This document shows positions 34,889 to 42,781 of a stretch of DNA of 64,000 nucleotides, one piece after another (positions within the stretch are counted from its first letter, which is position 1; the number at the start of each line of letters is the position of its first letter). The notes beneath the pieces are model-generated. The model saw only the letters and a program-made list of their open reading frames with translations, ran no database searches and was not told the DNA's origin. The stretch spans positions 1 to 64,000 of the forward strand of contig JAOPYH010000199.1 in the NCBI GenBank assembly GCA_025964715.1, read 5' to 3'. Source of the DNA: Streptosporangiaceae bacterium (GTDB taxonomy: Bacteria; Actinomycetota; Actinomycetes; Streptosporangiales; Streptosporangiaceae). Made by a program: the position numbers and the translations under genes.

Positions 34889-35788
34889 ATGGTTTCAGAG
34901 CTGTTCGACCCGGATGCGTGGAAGATCGTAGACGGGTTCGGTTTCACCGACATCACCTACCACCGTGCGGTGGACCAGGGGACCGTCCGTATCGCCTTCA
35001 ACAGGCCCGAGGTGCGCAACGCGTTCCGGCCGCACACGGTCGACGAGCTCTACCGCGCGCTCGACCACGCTCGCATGAGCAGCGACCTCGGGTGTGTGCT
35101 GCTGACCGGCAACGGGCCCTCGGCCAAGGACGGCGGCTGGGCGTTCTGCTCGGGCGGCGACCAGCGCATCCGCGGCAGGGACGGCTATCGCTACGCCGGA
35201 GGAGAGACGGCCGAGTCCATCGATCCCGCGCGAGCGGGACGCCTGCACATCCTCGAGGTCCAGCGGCTCATCCGCTTCATGCCCAAGGTCGTCATCTGCG
35301 TCGTCCCCGGGTGGGCCGCCGGCGGCGGGCACAGCCTTCATGTGGTCGCCGACCTGACGCTGGCCAGCAGGGAGCATGCCAGGTTCAAGCAGACCGACGC
35401 CGACGTCGCCAGCTTCGACGGCGGCTTCGGCTCGGCTTACCTCGCCCGTCAGGTCGGCCAGAAGTTCGCCCGTGAGATCTTCTTCCTCGGCGATACCTAC
35501 GACGCCGAGGCCGCGCACCGGATGGGGATGGTCAACGCGGTGGTCCCACACGAGGACCTGGAAAAGGTCGCGCTCGAGTGGGGCCGGAAGATCAACGGCA
35601 AGAGCCCCACCGCGCAGCGCATGCTGAAGTTCGCCTTCAATGCCGTGGACGACGGCCTGGTCGGCCAGCAGGTGTTCGCCGGCGAGGCCACGCGCCTCGC
35701 CTACATGACGGGCGAAGCGGCCGAGGGCAGGGACTCCTTCCTGGAGAAGCGCGACCCCGACTGGTCCGGCTTCCCCTGGTATTACTGA
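34889..35788 (+). CDS. menB: 1,4-Dihydroxy-2-naphthoyl-CoA synthase
   Basis: 299 residues from ATG 34889, with GAGGAGGG 8 bases upstream; an ATG at 34865 is less likely. Crotonase fold with VRIAFNRPEVRNAFRPHTVDEL, oxyanion loops AFCSGGDQRIRG and VPGWAAGGGHSLH, and the MenB-specific ASFDGGFGSAYLARQVGQK and DTYDAEAAHRMGMVNAVVP segments. The C terminus EKRDPDWSGFPWYY is diagnostic. It closes the naphthalene ring of menaquinone. First gene of the plus-strand menB-menC-menD group. Confidence 0.96.
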   Translation: MVSELFDPDAWKIVDGFGFTDITYHRAVDQGTVRIAFNRPEVRNAFRPHTVDELYRALDHARMSSDLGCVLLTGNGPSAKDGGWAFCSGGDQRIRGRDGYRYAGGETAESIDPARAGRLHILEVQRLIRFMPKVVICVVPGWAAGGGHSLHVVADLTLASREHARFKQTDADVASFDGGFGSAYLARQVGQKFAREIFFLGDTYDAEAAHRMGMVNAVVPHEDLEKVALEWGRKINGKSPTAQRMLKFAFNAVDDGLVGQQVFAGEATRLAYMTGEAAEGRDSFLEKRDPDWSGFPWYY

Positions 35789-35848
35789 GCAGATGCGGCC
35801 GGGCGGGCGAAAGCCTGGGCTGGGCCGGGAACGAAAGGGGCCGGGCGG

Positions 35849-36799
35849 TTGCGGGTCTACTCCATCCCGATGCGCACGCGTTTTCGTGGCATCACCCGCC
35901 GTGACGGGGTGCTCATCCATGGTCCCGAGGGGTGGGGCGAGTTCTCGCCGTTTCCCGACTGCGGCCCGCATGAGTGCGCCCGCTGGCTCGCCGCGGCCCG
36001 GGAGGCCGCCTACGAGGGCTGGCCGGAGCCGCTGCGCGACCGCGTTCCCGTCAACGTCACCGTCCCGGCGGTCGGCGTGGAGCAGGCGCACGAGATGACG
36101 CGCCGGTCCGGGTGCCGCACGGCCAAGGTGAAGGTGGCCGAGCGGGGCCAGACCGACGCCGACGACATCGCGCGCGTGGAGGCGGTGCGAGACGCGATCG
36201 GACCCGGTGGGAGGATCCGCATCGACGTCAACGGCGGCTGGAACGTCGACCACGCCGCGCGCATGATCAGGACGCTGGACCGCTTCGAGCTCGAGTTCGT
36301 CGAGCAGCCCTGCAGGTCCATTGAGGAGCTCGCCGACGTCCGCAGGCGCGTGGACGTGCCGGTGGCCGCGGACGAGTCGATCCGTCACGCCGAGGACCCT
36401 CTCACCGTGCGCGCACGCGGAGCCGCCGACCTCGTGGTGCTCAAGGCGCAGCCCCTCGGCGGGGTCCGTACCGCCCTGAGGATCGCGGCGGAGTGCGGAC
36501 TCCCCGCGGTCGTGTCCAGCGCGGTGGAGACCTCGGTGGGCCTGGCGGCCGGTCTGGCCCTCGCCGCGGCGCTTCCCGAGCTCCCCTACGCCTGCGGTCT
36601 GGGCACTCTGTCCCTGCTGGAAGGGGATGTGGCGATGGACCCGCTGGTCCCCGTGGACGGGGAGATACCCGTCCGCCGGCCCGACATCGACGAGCGGGCC
36701 CTGGGCCGCTATGAGGTGGACGGCGCCGAGTGGCGGCACCGGGTCGCGCAGGCGCAGGCGCTGCTGGACGCGCAGCCGGTCATCCGGGTCCTCCGTTGA
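35849..36799 (+). CDS. menC: o-Succinylbenzoate synthase
   Basis: 316 residues from TTG 35849, with AAAGGGG 8 bases upstream. Enolase-superfamily barrel: the acid/base Lys of KVKVAERG, then metal ligands in RIDVNGGW, EFVEQPC and VPVAADESI, and the second Lys in VVLKAQPLGG. The short length and these motifs match actinobacterial MenC. It dehydrates SHCHC to o-succinylbenzoate. Its stop overlaps the TTG start of menD (TTGA), so the two are translationally coupled. The gap to menB is 60 bases. Confidence 0.93.
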   Translation: MRVYSIPMRTRFRGITRRDGVLIHGPEGWGEFSPFPDCGPHECARWLAAAREAAYEGWPEPLRDRVPVNVTVPAVGVEQAHEMTRRSGCRTAKVKVAERGQTDADDIARVEAVRDAIGPGGRIRIDVNGGWNVDHAARMIRTLDRFELEFVEQPCRSIEELADVRRRVDVPVAADESIRHAEDPLTVRARGAADLVVLKAQPLGGVRTALRIAAECGLPAVVSSAVETSVGLAAGLALAAALPELPYACGLGTLSLLEGDVAMDPLVPVDGEIPVRRPDIDERALGRYEVDGAEWRHRVAQAQALLDAQPVIRVLR

Positions 36800-38469
36800 A
36801 CCCGGCGACGGCTCTGGCGACCGTGCTGGTGGACGAACTGCTGTGCGCCGGGATGACCGACGCCGTGCTGGCACCCGGTTCCCGCTCCGCACCTCTCGCG
36901 CTGGCGTTGTACGAGAGGTCCACGCACGCCGCGGATGTGCGGCTGCACGTGCGCGTCGACGAGCGGTCGGCGTCCTTCCTCGCGCTCGGCCTGGCCAAGC
37001 GCAGCGGCCGCCCGGTCGCCCTGGTGTGCACCTCGGGGACCGCTACCGCCAACTTCCATCCGGCCGTCATTGAGGCCCATGAGTCGCGGATACCGCTGAT
37101 CGTGCTCACCGCCGACCGGCCGCCCGAGCTGCGCGACACCGGAGCCAACCAGTCCATCGACCAGGTCAGGATCTATGGCTCGTCGACCCGGTGGAGCTTC
37201 GAGGTCGGCGTGCCGGAGGAGCGTCCCGGCATGGTGGCCTACTGGCGTTCGCTGGTGAGCCGGGCATGGGCGGCCGCGCAGGATCCCGACCCGGGCCCGG
37301 TCCATCTGAACGTGGCGTTCCGCGAGCCGCTGATTCCCGACGGCGACACATCCTGGTGCGAGCCGCTGGGAGGCGCCTCCGGCGCGCCGTGGACCAAGGT
37401 CCGGTCGGCCACGCCGGGGTCGGTGCTACACGTCCCGCCGACCCGGCGCGGAGTGCTGGTCGTCGGGGACGGCGCCGTCAACGTCAAGCGCTATGTCGCC
37501 GCGGCCTCCATGGCGGGGTGGCCGGTGCTGGCGGAGCCCAACGGCAACGCGCGGTACGGGGACCACGCACTGTCCTCGCACCATTTCCTGCTCGGCGTCC
37601 CGGAGTTCGTGGAGCGGCACCGGCCCGAAGTCGTCGTGACGCTCGGCAAGCCCGGGCTGTCGCGTCCGCTCATGTCCCTGCTGCGCCGGGCCGAGCAGCA
37701 CATCGTGGTGTCGCCCTCGCTGGCCCGCTGGCCCGATCCCGTGCGCTCGGCGACCCAGATCGCGCAGGACGTGGAGATCCCCGTGGTGTCCGGCGACGAC
37801 GGGTGGCTCAGATCCTGGCGCGCCGCCGACCTGGCCGCGCGTGATGGCGTCGACGCGGTCCTGGATGAGTCCGACGAGGTCACCGAGCCCCGGCTGGCCC
37901 GGGACCTGGTCGCCGGCCTGCCGGGTGGGTCACTGCTCTTCACGGCGGCCAGCATGCCGATCCGCGACCTGGACCAGACCATGCGGCCGCGCAGGGGGAT
38001 CCGCATTCTCGCCAACCGCGGGGCGAGCGGGATCGACGGTCTCGTCTCCAGCGCGATGGGGGCCGCGCTGGCCCATGCGGGTCGTTCGTACGCGCTCTTG
38101 GGGGACCTCTCGTTCCTGCATGACCAGAACGGGTTGATCCTCGGGCCGCATGACGAGCGGCCGGATCTCGCGATCGTGGTCGTGAACAACCAGGGGGGCG
38201 GGATCTTCTCTCTGCTGCCGCAGTCGGGGATCCCCGGCCCGTTCGAGCGGGTCTTCGGCACGCCGCACCAGGTGGACCTTTCCCACATCGCGGCGGCCCA
38301 CGGGCTGCCGTACACCCTGCTGGAGTCGGCTTCCGACCTGCCGAAGGCGGTGGCGGGGCAGGGGTTGCGGATCATCGAGGCCCGGACCCACCGCGGCGAC
38401 AACGCGGCGCTGCACGCCCGGATGAGGCGTGCGGCGCATGCCGCCGTCCGTGCCGTGCTGCCCGACTGA
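36796..38469 (+). CDS. menD: SEPHCHC synthase (2-succinyl-5-enolpyruvyl-6-hydroxy-3-cyclohexene-1-carboxylate synthase)
   Basis: 557 residues from TTG 36796, four-base overlap with menC. The chain starts NPATALATVLVDELLCAGM as MenD proteins do. ThDP-enzyme features: PGSRSAPLALALYE, the catalytic Glu region DERSASFLALGLAK, CTSGTATANFHPAVIEA, and the C-terminal cofactor site LLGDLSFLHDQNGL with VVVNNQGGGIFSLLPQ. It joins isochorismate and 2-oxoglutarate. Convergent with the SOD-like gene; one 17-bp motif lies in the gap. Confidence 0.95.
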   Translation: MNPATALATVLVDELLCAGMTDAVLAPGSRSAPLALALYERSTHAADVRLHVRVDERSASFLALGLAKRSGRPVALVCTSGTATANFHPAVIEAHESRIPLIVLTADRPPELRDTGANQSIDQVRIYGSSTRWSFEVGVPEERPGMVAYWRSLVSRAWAAAQDPDPGPVHLNVAFREPLIPDGDTSWCEPLGGASGAPWTKVRSATPGSVLHVPPTRRGVLVVGDGAVNVKRYVAAASMAGWPVLAEPNGNARYGDHALSSHHFLLGVPEFVERHRPEVVVTLGKPGLSRPLMSLLRRAEQHIVVSPSLARWPDPVRSATQIAQDVEIPVVSGDDGWLRSWRAADLAARDGVDAVLDESDEVTEPRLARDLVAGLPGGSLLFTAASMPIRDLDQTMRPRRGIRILANRGASGIDGLVSSAMGAALAHAGRSYALLGDLSFLHDQNGLILGPHDERPDLAIVVVNNQGGGIFSLLPQSGIPGPFERVFGTPHQVDLSHIAAAHGLPYTLLESASDLPKAVAGQGLRIIEARTHRGDNAALHARMRRAAHAAVRAVLPD

Positions 38470-38518
38470 CACGTCTCGATCGCACCGCTCGCCGCCCCGC
38501 TCAGTCTACCAATTAGCA

Positions 38519-38535
38519 CCTTACAGTGTAAAGGC
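38519..38535 (+). repeat. 17-bp palindromic motif, copy 4
   Basis: CCTTACAGTGTAAAGGC, in the 80-base gap between the converging menD and SOD-like genes, 50 bases after the menD stop. It is not upstream of any nearby start, which argues against a simple operator role for this copy. Confidence 0.8.
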
Positions 38536-38549
38536 GTGCGGCGGTTCGA

Positions 38550-39284
38550 TCAGAAATCGACGTTGACGCAACCGAGCCGATCACCTGCGACGCCGGCATG
38601 CCCGGCGTGGGTCTGGGTGTGCTCGGCGTGCACGACGATCGAGCGAGGGCGCCGGTCGGTGAACTTCCAGCCCACCGTGGAGGCCGCGGTGGCGTTGCCG
38701 TCCTTGTCGGTGGCGAAGTCGAGCCAGATCTCGTTGCGCGGGTTGGCGTAGGCGGGGTTCACCGACGGCTGCACCGGGTCCGCCGTGTTCTGATAGTGCG
38801 GGCCCGCGTCGTCGCCCTTGGCGCCACAGCTCTTCTGGTGCACATGCGCGCCGTACCTGTGGTTGGGCAGGAGGCCGTGTGCCGTCAGGAGCACGGTGGT
38901 GCGTCCTTCGGGCCTGGACGTCGACAGCGCGGTGACGTCCGCGCCGATGGGGATCAGGGCCGGCTTGTAGGTGATGGCGTCGGCATTCTTCTGATACTTC
39001 TCGAAGTTCGCGGAGGTGAAGGCCACCTGGGCCGCCTGACCCGGAGGCACGGCGCCCGAGGGCAGGGCGTTGGAGGGGGTACCGGTGGGCGGCGCCGCGG
39101 TCGAGGGTGCCGCGGTGCCAGGTGCTCCGCTGGGCGTCTCGCCACGATGCCCTCGATGAGCGCCGCTCGGCTCGGCCGACGGGGTGGGCTGGGCCGAAGG
39201 GCTGGGCTCCCGCAGAGCCCAGCCCGACCCGCCCAGAGTGACCACGGCTATGGCCAGTAACGTGACGGCGGTGTTGGATCGCAT
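38550..39284 (-). CDS. sodC: Secreted Cu/Zn superoxide dismutase-like protein
   Basis: 244 residues from ATG 39284. A signal peptide (first 25 or so residues) is followed by a Pro/Ser/Thr-rich linker to about residue 80. The SOD beta-barrel shows the copper ligands in RYGAHVHQKSC, a PHYQN segment, and the last His in VVHAEHTQTHAG; a disulfide pair is likely (QKSCG and DRLGCVNV). The zinc loop with its usual His/Asp ligands and the GDLPNL motif are missing; ANPRNEIWLDFATD stands in that place, as in other actinobacterial family members. Activity is therefore uncertain. Downstream of a terminator, so separate from the reductase gene. Confidence 0.75.
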   Translation of the reverse strand: MRSNTAVTLLAIAVVTLGGSGWALREPSPSAQPTPSAEPSGAHRGHRGETPSGAPGTAAPSTAAPPTGTPSNALPSGAVPPGQAAQVAFTSANFEKYQKNADAITYKPALIPIGADVTALSTSRPEGRTTVLLTAHGLLPNHRYGAHVHQKSCGAKGDDAGPHYQNTADPVQPSVNPAYANPRNEIWLDFATDKDGNATAASTVGWKFTDRRPRSIVVHAEHTQTHAGHAGVAGDRLGCVNVDF

Positions 39285-39339
39285 GGTTACCCTGTTGCCG
39301 CTGATGACCTCGTTCAGTCACGGGTTCCGGTTTCTTTGA

Positions 39340-39365
39340 CAGAAAGAGCCCCCTCAGGGGCGCTC
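39340..39365 (-). terminator. Intrinsic terminator of the aldo/keto reductase gene
   Basis: On the minus strand, starting at the stop codon, GAGCGCCCC-TGA-GGGGGCTC forms a strong hairpin followed by TTTCTGTC. Stem, tight loop and T-rich tail fit a factor-independent terminator between the reductase and the SOD-like gene. Confidence 0.7.
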
Positions 39366-40347
39366 ACCAGCGGTCGTGCACCTGAGGGCGGAACAGGTCG
39401 TCGTACACCGAGCGCACCGCGTCCTGAGCGTCGCCGGAGAGCGACGGCAAGTCGGCCGCGGACGCGTTCGACCGGGCCTGGCCGGCATTGCGGGCTCCGG
39501 GAATCACCGCGCTGACGCCGGGTTGATCGATGACCCACCGCAGTGCGAACGCGGCCATGCCGCAGCCCTCGGGCACCTGGGAGCCGAGCCGTCGCGCGCC
39601 CTCCAGGCCGACGGCGAAGTCGACGCCGGAGAACGTCTCGCCGACGTCGAAGGCTTCGCCGTGCCGGTTGAAGTTGCGGTGGTCGTCGCCAGGGAACCGG
39701 GTCCTCTCGTCGTACTTCCCGGACAGAAGCCCGCTGGCGAGCGGGACCCGCGCGATGATCCCCACGCCCGCCGCGCGTGCCGCCGGAAGGACCCGCTCGA
39801 GGGGCTTGAGCCGGAAGGCGTTGAGGATGATCTGCACGGTGGCCACGCCGGGCCGTGCGATCGCGGTCAGCGCCTCATCGCAGGTCTCCACGCTCACGCC
39901 GTAGGCGGCGACGCGTCCTTCGTGGACCAGCGCGTCCAGCCCCTCGTACACAGCGTCGGAGGAGTAGACGGCGGGTGGCGGGCAGTGCAGCTGCACGAGA
40001 TCGAGGGTCTCGACGCCGAGGTTGCGCCGGGACCGGTCGGTCCAGGCGCGGAAGTTCTCCGGCGTGTACAACGCGGGGTCCAGCGGAGCGCGACGGCCCA
40101 TCTTGGTCGCCACGGTCAGCCCGGCTTCGGGACGCTCCCGCAGAAGCCGCCCGATGATCTGCTCGCTGCGCCCGTCGCCGTACACGTCCGCGGTGTCGAT
40201 GAAGGTGACACCGGCGTCCACCGCGGCGGACAGCGTGGCCAGCGCGTCGCCGTCGCTCACCTCGCCCCAGTCGCCGCCGAGCTGCCAGGCTCCGAGGCCG
40301 ACCACTCCGACCTTGCGTCCGGTCCGTCCCAAAGTGCGATTTTGCAT
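39364..40347 (-). CDS. Aldo/keto reductase
   Basis: 327 residues; ATG 40347 is chosen because the protein then begins MQNRTLGRTGRKVGVVGLG, the usual first strand. The catalytic tetrad is visible: Asp and Tyr in FIDTADVYGDGRSEQ, Lys in VATKMG and His in LVQLHCPP. NADPH-binding loops (ARVPLASGLLSGKYDE and PEGCGMAAFALRWVIDQPGVSAVIPGA) follow. Substrate unknown. Divergent from the MFS gene, with two perfect palindromes between the starts. Confidence 0.9.
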   Translation of the reverse strand: MQNRTLGRTGRKVGVVGLGAWQLGGDWGEVSDGDALATLSAAVDAGVTFIDTADVYGDGRSEQIIGRLLRERPEAGLTVATKMGRRAPLDPALYTPENFRAWTDRSRRNLGVETLDLVQLHCPPPAVYSSDAVYEGLDALVHEGRVAAYGVSVETCDEALTAIARPGVATVQIILNAFRLKPLERVLPAARAAGVGIIARVPLASGLLSGKYDERTRFPGDDHRNFNRHGEAFDVGETFSGVDFAVGLEGARRLGSQVPEGCGMAAFALRWVIDQPGVSAVIPGARNAGQARSNASAADLPSLSGDAQDAVRSVYDDLFRPQVHDRW

Positions 40348-40409
40348 ACGGTCGAGCCTAGAGCCCGCTCGACCGGGCCTTGGCAGGGCGGCCAAGCGAT
40401 CCGCCGAGC

Positions 40410-40451
40410 CCGCCCGGTGCACCGGGCGGCGGTCCCCGGCCGCGGCCGGGG
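40410..40451. repeat. Two adjacent perfect palindromes between divergent genes
   Basis: CCGCCCGGTGCACCGGGCGG (40410-40429) and CCCCGGCCGCGGCCGGGG (40434-40451) are perfect dyads of 20 and 18 bp, only four bases apart. They sit between the start codons of the divergent aldo/keto reductase (40347) and MFS transporter (40538), the place for an operator shared by both. They could also form stable hairpins in either leader. Confidence 0.6.
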
Positions 40452-40537
40452 TAGCCTCCAACCTCCGTGACGTGTCGTAGGCGGACGCCACGGGGGCACG
40501 GACCCGGGAGCATACGGCCGGAACCCACGGAGGTCAG

Positions 40538-41821
40538 ATGAGCGCCGATTCCGGCCGGGTCTCCTTGGCCGCCCCGCTACGGCACCGGTCGTTCCGGTGC
40601 TTGGCGGCCGGCCGGATGCTGGCCTATCTGGCCAACAGCATGGCTCCGGTGGCGCTGTCCTTCGCGGTGCTGGACCTCACCGGATCCACTGCGGACCTGG
40701 GCCTGGTCGTGGGGACTCGCTCGCTGGCCAACGTGATCCTGCTGCTCTTCGGCGGTGTGCTCGCCGACCGGGTCAGCCGGGCGCTCGTGCTCCAGGGGTC
40801 GGCTGTCGCCTCGGCGGCCGTTCAGGGCGTCCTCGCCCTCAGTGTCCTGCTCGGCTTCACCTCCATCCCGCTCCTGCTCGTCCTGAGCGGCCTCAACGGC
40901 GCCCTGGCCGCGGCGTCCATGCCGGCCGCGGCCGCGCTGACCCCCCAGACCGTGCCACCCGGTGAGATGCGGCAGGCCAATGCCGTCGCTCGCATGGCCA
41001 TGAACCTGGGCGTCATCACGGGGGCTTCGGTGGCCGGGCTGCTGGCGTCCGTCGCGGGACCCGGGTGGGCGCTGGCCGTCAACGCGGGCGCGTTCGTCGT
41101 CGTCGGTCTCTGCTACCTCGGCGTCCGGGTACCCCTTGCGGTGACGGAGGGGGGCCGCGTGCGTCCGTTCCAGGACCTGCGGGAGGGCTGGTCGGAGTTC
41201 GTCTCCCGGACGTGGGTTTGGGTCGTCGTGCTGCAGTTCATGGTGGTGAACGCCGTGGTGGCCGGCGGTGTTCAGGTGCTCGGACCGGGCATCGCGGATG
41301 CCACGGTGGGACGGATGGTCTGGGGTCTGGTCCTGGCCGCGCAGATGGCCGGCGCACTGGCCGGGGGAGTCGTGGCGGTCCGGTTCCAGGTGGGGCGCGC
41401 GTTGTTGCTCGGCGTCGCGGTCGTCGCCGTCGAGGCGGTGCCGCTGCTGGCCCTCGCCGAGGCCCCCGTCGTGTGGGTCCTGCTGGTGGCGATGGTCCTC
41501 AGCGGCATCGCCCTCGAACAGTTCGGCATCGCCTGGGACCTCTCGCTGCAACAGAACATTCCCGCCGATCGGCTGGCCCGCGTGTACTCCTACGACGCCC
41601 TTGGCTCCTTCATGGCCCTGCCGCTGGGAGAGATGGCGGCCGGACCCCTGGCCGAGCGGCTCGGCACCCGCGCCACCCTCGTGGGGGGCGCCGTGCTGGT
41701 GGTGACCGTGACCGCCGCCTGCCTTTGCAGCCGAAGTGTCCGGTCCCTGGCCGTCGAGGGTGTGGCCGGAGCCGGCCCGCTCCCGGAGAAGACCGCCGGC
41801 CGGCCGACGGCGGTGGCCTGA
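40538..41821 (+). CDS. MFS transporter
   Basis: 427 residues from ATG 40538, with GGAGG upstream. About twelve hydrophobic helices are visible. The MFS loop motif between helices 2 and 3 reads GGVLADRVSRALVL, and helix 5 carries the GVITGASVAGLLASVAGP stretch. It fits the MFS_3 (macrolide/enterobactin exporter-like) branch. Transport direction is probably export; substrate unknown. Divergent from the aldo/keto reductase, possibly coregulated through the two palindromes. Confidence 0.9.
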   Translation: MSADSGRVSLAAPLRHRSFRCLAAGRMLAYLANSMAPVALSFAVLDLTGSTADLGLVVGTRSLANVILLLFGGVLADRVSRALVLQGSAVASAAVQGVLALSVLLGFTSIPLLLVLSGLNGALAAASMPAAAALTPQTVPPGEMRQANAVARMAMNLGVITGASVAGLLASVAGPGWALAVNAGAFVVVGLCYLGVRVPLAVTEGGRVRPFQDLREGWSEFVSRTWVWVVVLQFMVVNAVVAGGVQVLGPGIADATVGRMVWGLVLAAQMAGALAGGVVAVRFQVGRALLLGVAVVAVEAVPLLALAEAPVVWVLLVAMVLSGIALEQFGIAWDLSLQQNIPADRLARVYSYDALGSFMALPLGEMAAGPLAERLGTRATLVGGAVLVVTVTAACLCSRSVRSLAVEGVAGAGPLPEKTAGRPTAVA

Positions 41822-41845
41822 AGGGACAGTCCGTCGGCCGGCGGT

Positions 41846-42643
41846 TCAGGCGAGCAGGCGGGACCGCATGGCATCGGTGTCGGCACCGGTCCAGCCGTGC
41901 ATGGCGAGCCAGTCAGGGACGCCGCCGAAGCGCTCGTCCACCGAGGCGAGGAACTTCTCCATGATGTAGGCGTGGGGCACGTGGCTGTCGGCCGGCCGGG
42001 AGTCCAGGTCCGCGGCATAGGTCGGACTCCTCCGCAGCCGGGCCAGCAGCTTGTCCATCCGCTGTCCGGTCTGGGCGTAGTCGGACACGATGGCCTCGCG
42101 GGTCACCCCCGCCGTCTCCAGAGCCAGGGCGCAAACCACGCCCGTACGGTCCTTACCGGCGGCGCAGTGCAGCAGCGCCGCACCCTCGTCACGGATCATG
42201 ACGCGCAGAGCCGCCACGATCGAGTCCGGCCGGTCCTGCAGATAGCCCAGGTAGTGGCCGACGGAGCGATCGCTTTCCGGGCCGCCATCCTGCCTGGTCT
42301 GCCAGGGCAGGACCTTGTCCGCGTCGATGGCGTCCGCGGCGACGTCGGTGTAGACCCCGCCCTCGGAGAAGAGCGAGAGATGGTGGACGGTGACCGTGGA
42401 TTCGCAGGTGAGCGGACCCCGCCCCTCGAGCCGGACCTCGGGGTCGCTCCGCAGGTCCACCACATGCCGCAGGTTCAGGTCCCCGATGAGCCGGCGGACG
42501 TCCGCGGGGGAGAGGGCCTGCAGGTTGTCGGAGCGAAGCACCCGGCCGAAGCGGGTCTGCCGCCCTTCAGCCGTGGTCAGCCCACCGAGATCCCGAACGT
42601 TGACCGCGCCGTCAAGTTCAATCCATCGACTCTGAGCATCCAT
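41846..42643 (-). CDS. Tyrosine/serine protein phosphatase-like protein
   Basis: 265 residues from ATG 42643. The P-loop HCAAGKDRTG (C-x5-R) is the active site of the Y_phosphatase3 family. Conserved upstream blocks are NVRDLGGLTT, RSDNLQALSPADVRRL and VVDLRSDPE with the general acid loop. Such enzymes dephosphorylate tyrosine or phosphoinositides. The neighbours do not indicate a target. Convergent with the MFS gene, 24 bases apart. Confidence 0.9.
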   Translation of the reverse strand: MDAQSRWIELDGAVNVRDLGGLTTAEGRQTRFGRVLRSDNLQALSPADVRRLIGDLNLRHVVDLRSDPEVRLEGRGPLTCESTVTVHHLSLFSEGGVYTDVAADAIDADKVLPWQTRQDGGPESDRSVGHYLGYLQDRPDSIVAALRVMIRDEGAALLHCAAGKDRTGVVCALALETAGVTREAIVSDYAQTGQRMDKLLARLRRSPTYAADLDSRPADSHVPHAYIMEKFLASVDERFGGVPDWLAMHGWTGADTDAMRSRLLA

Positions 42644-42765
42644 TTATCCGAGGTTATACGCCGGAGTGCCGCTTTTCGCCCGAGCAAGGTGAAGCTCACG
42701 TGGCGGGCAGGCTCTGCGGGGGCGAAGCGCCACCGCAACTCTTGCCAGAGTACTTGAGCCTTCAA

Positions 42766-42781
42766 TTTACATTGTAAAGGC
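42766..42781 (+). repeat. 17-bp palindromic motif, copy 5 (overlaps menF stop)
   Basis: TTTACATTGTAAAGGC, the most symmetric core of the five copies (TTTAC-ATT-GTAAA), lacking the leading CC. It includes the TAA stop of menF on the other strand and is 122 bases upstream of the phosphatase start. Confidence 0.75.

Noticed and set aside
40410-40451. The double palindrome as a terminator pair
   Set aside because: The flanking genes diverge from this point, so no transcript ends here, and there is no T-run.
24946-42781. The 17-bp motif as integron attC sites
   Set aside because: The R box/core GTTRRRY and the larger attC fold are absent, and no integrase gene is in the window.
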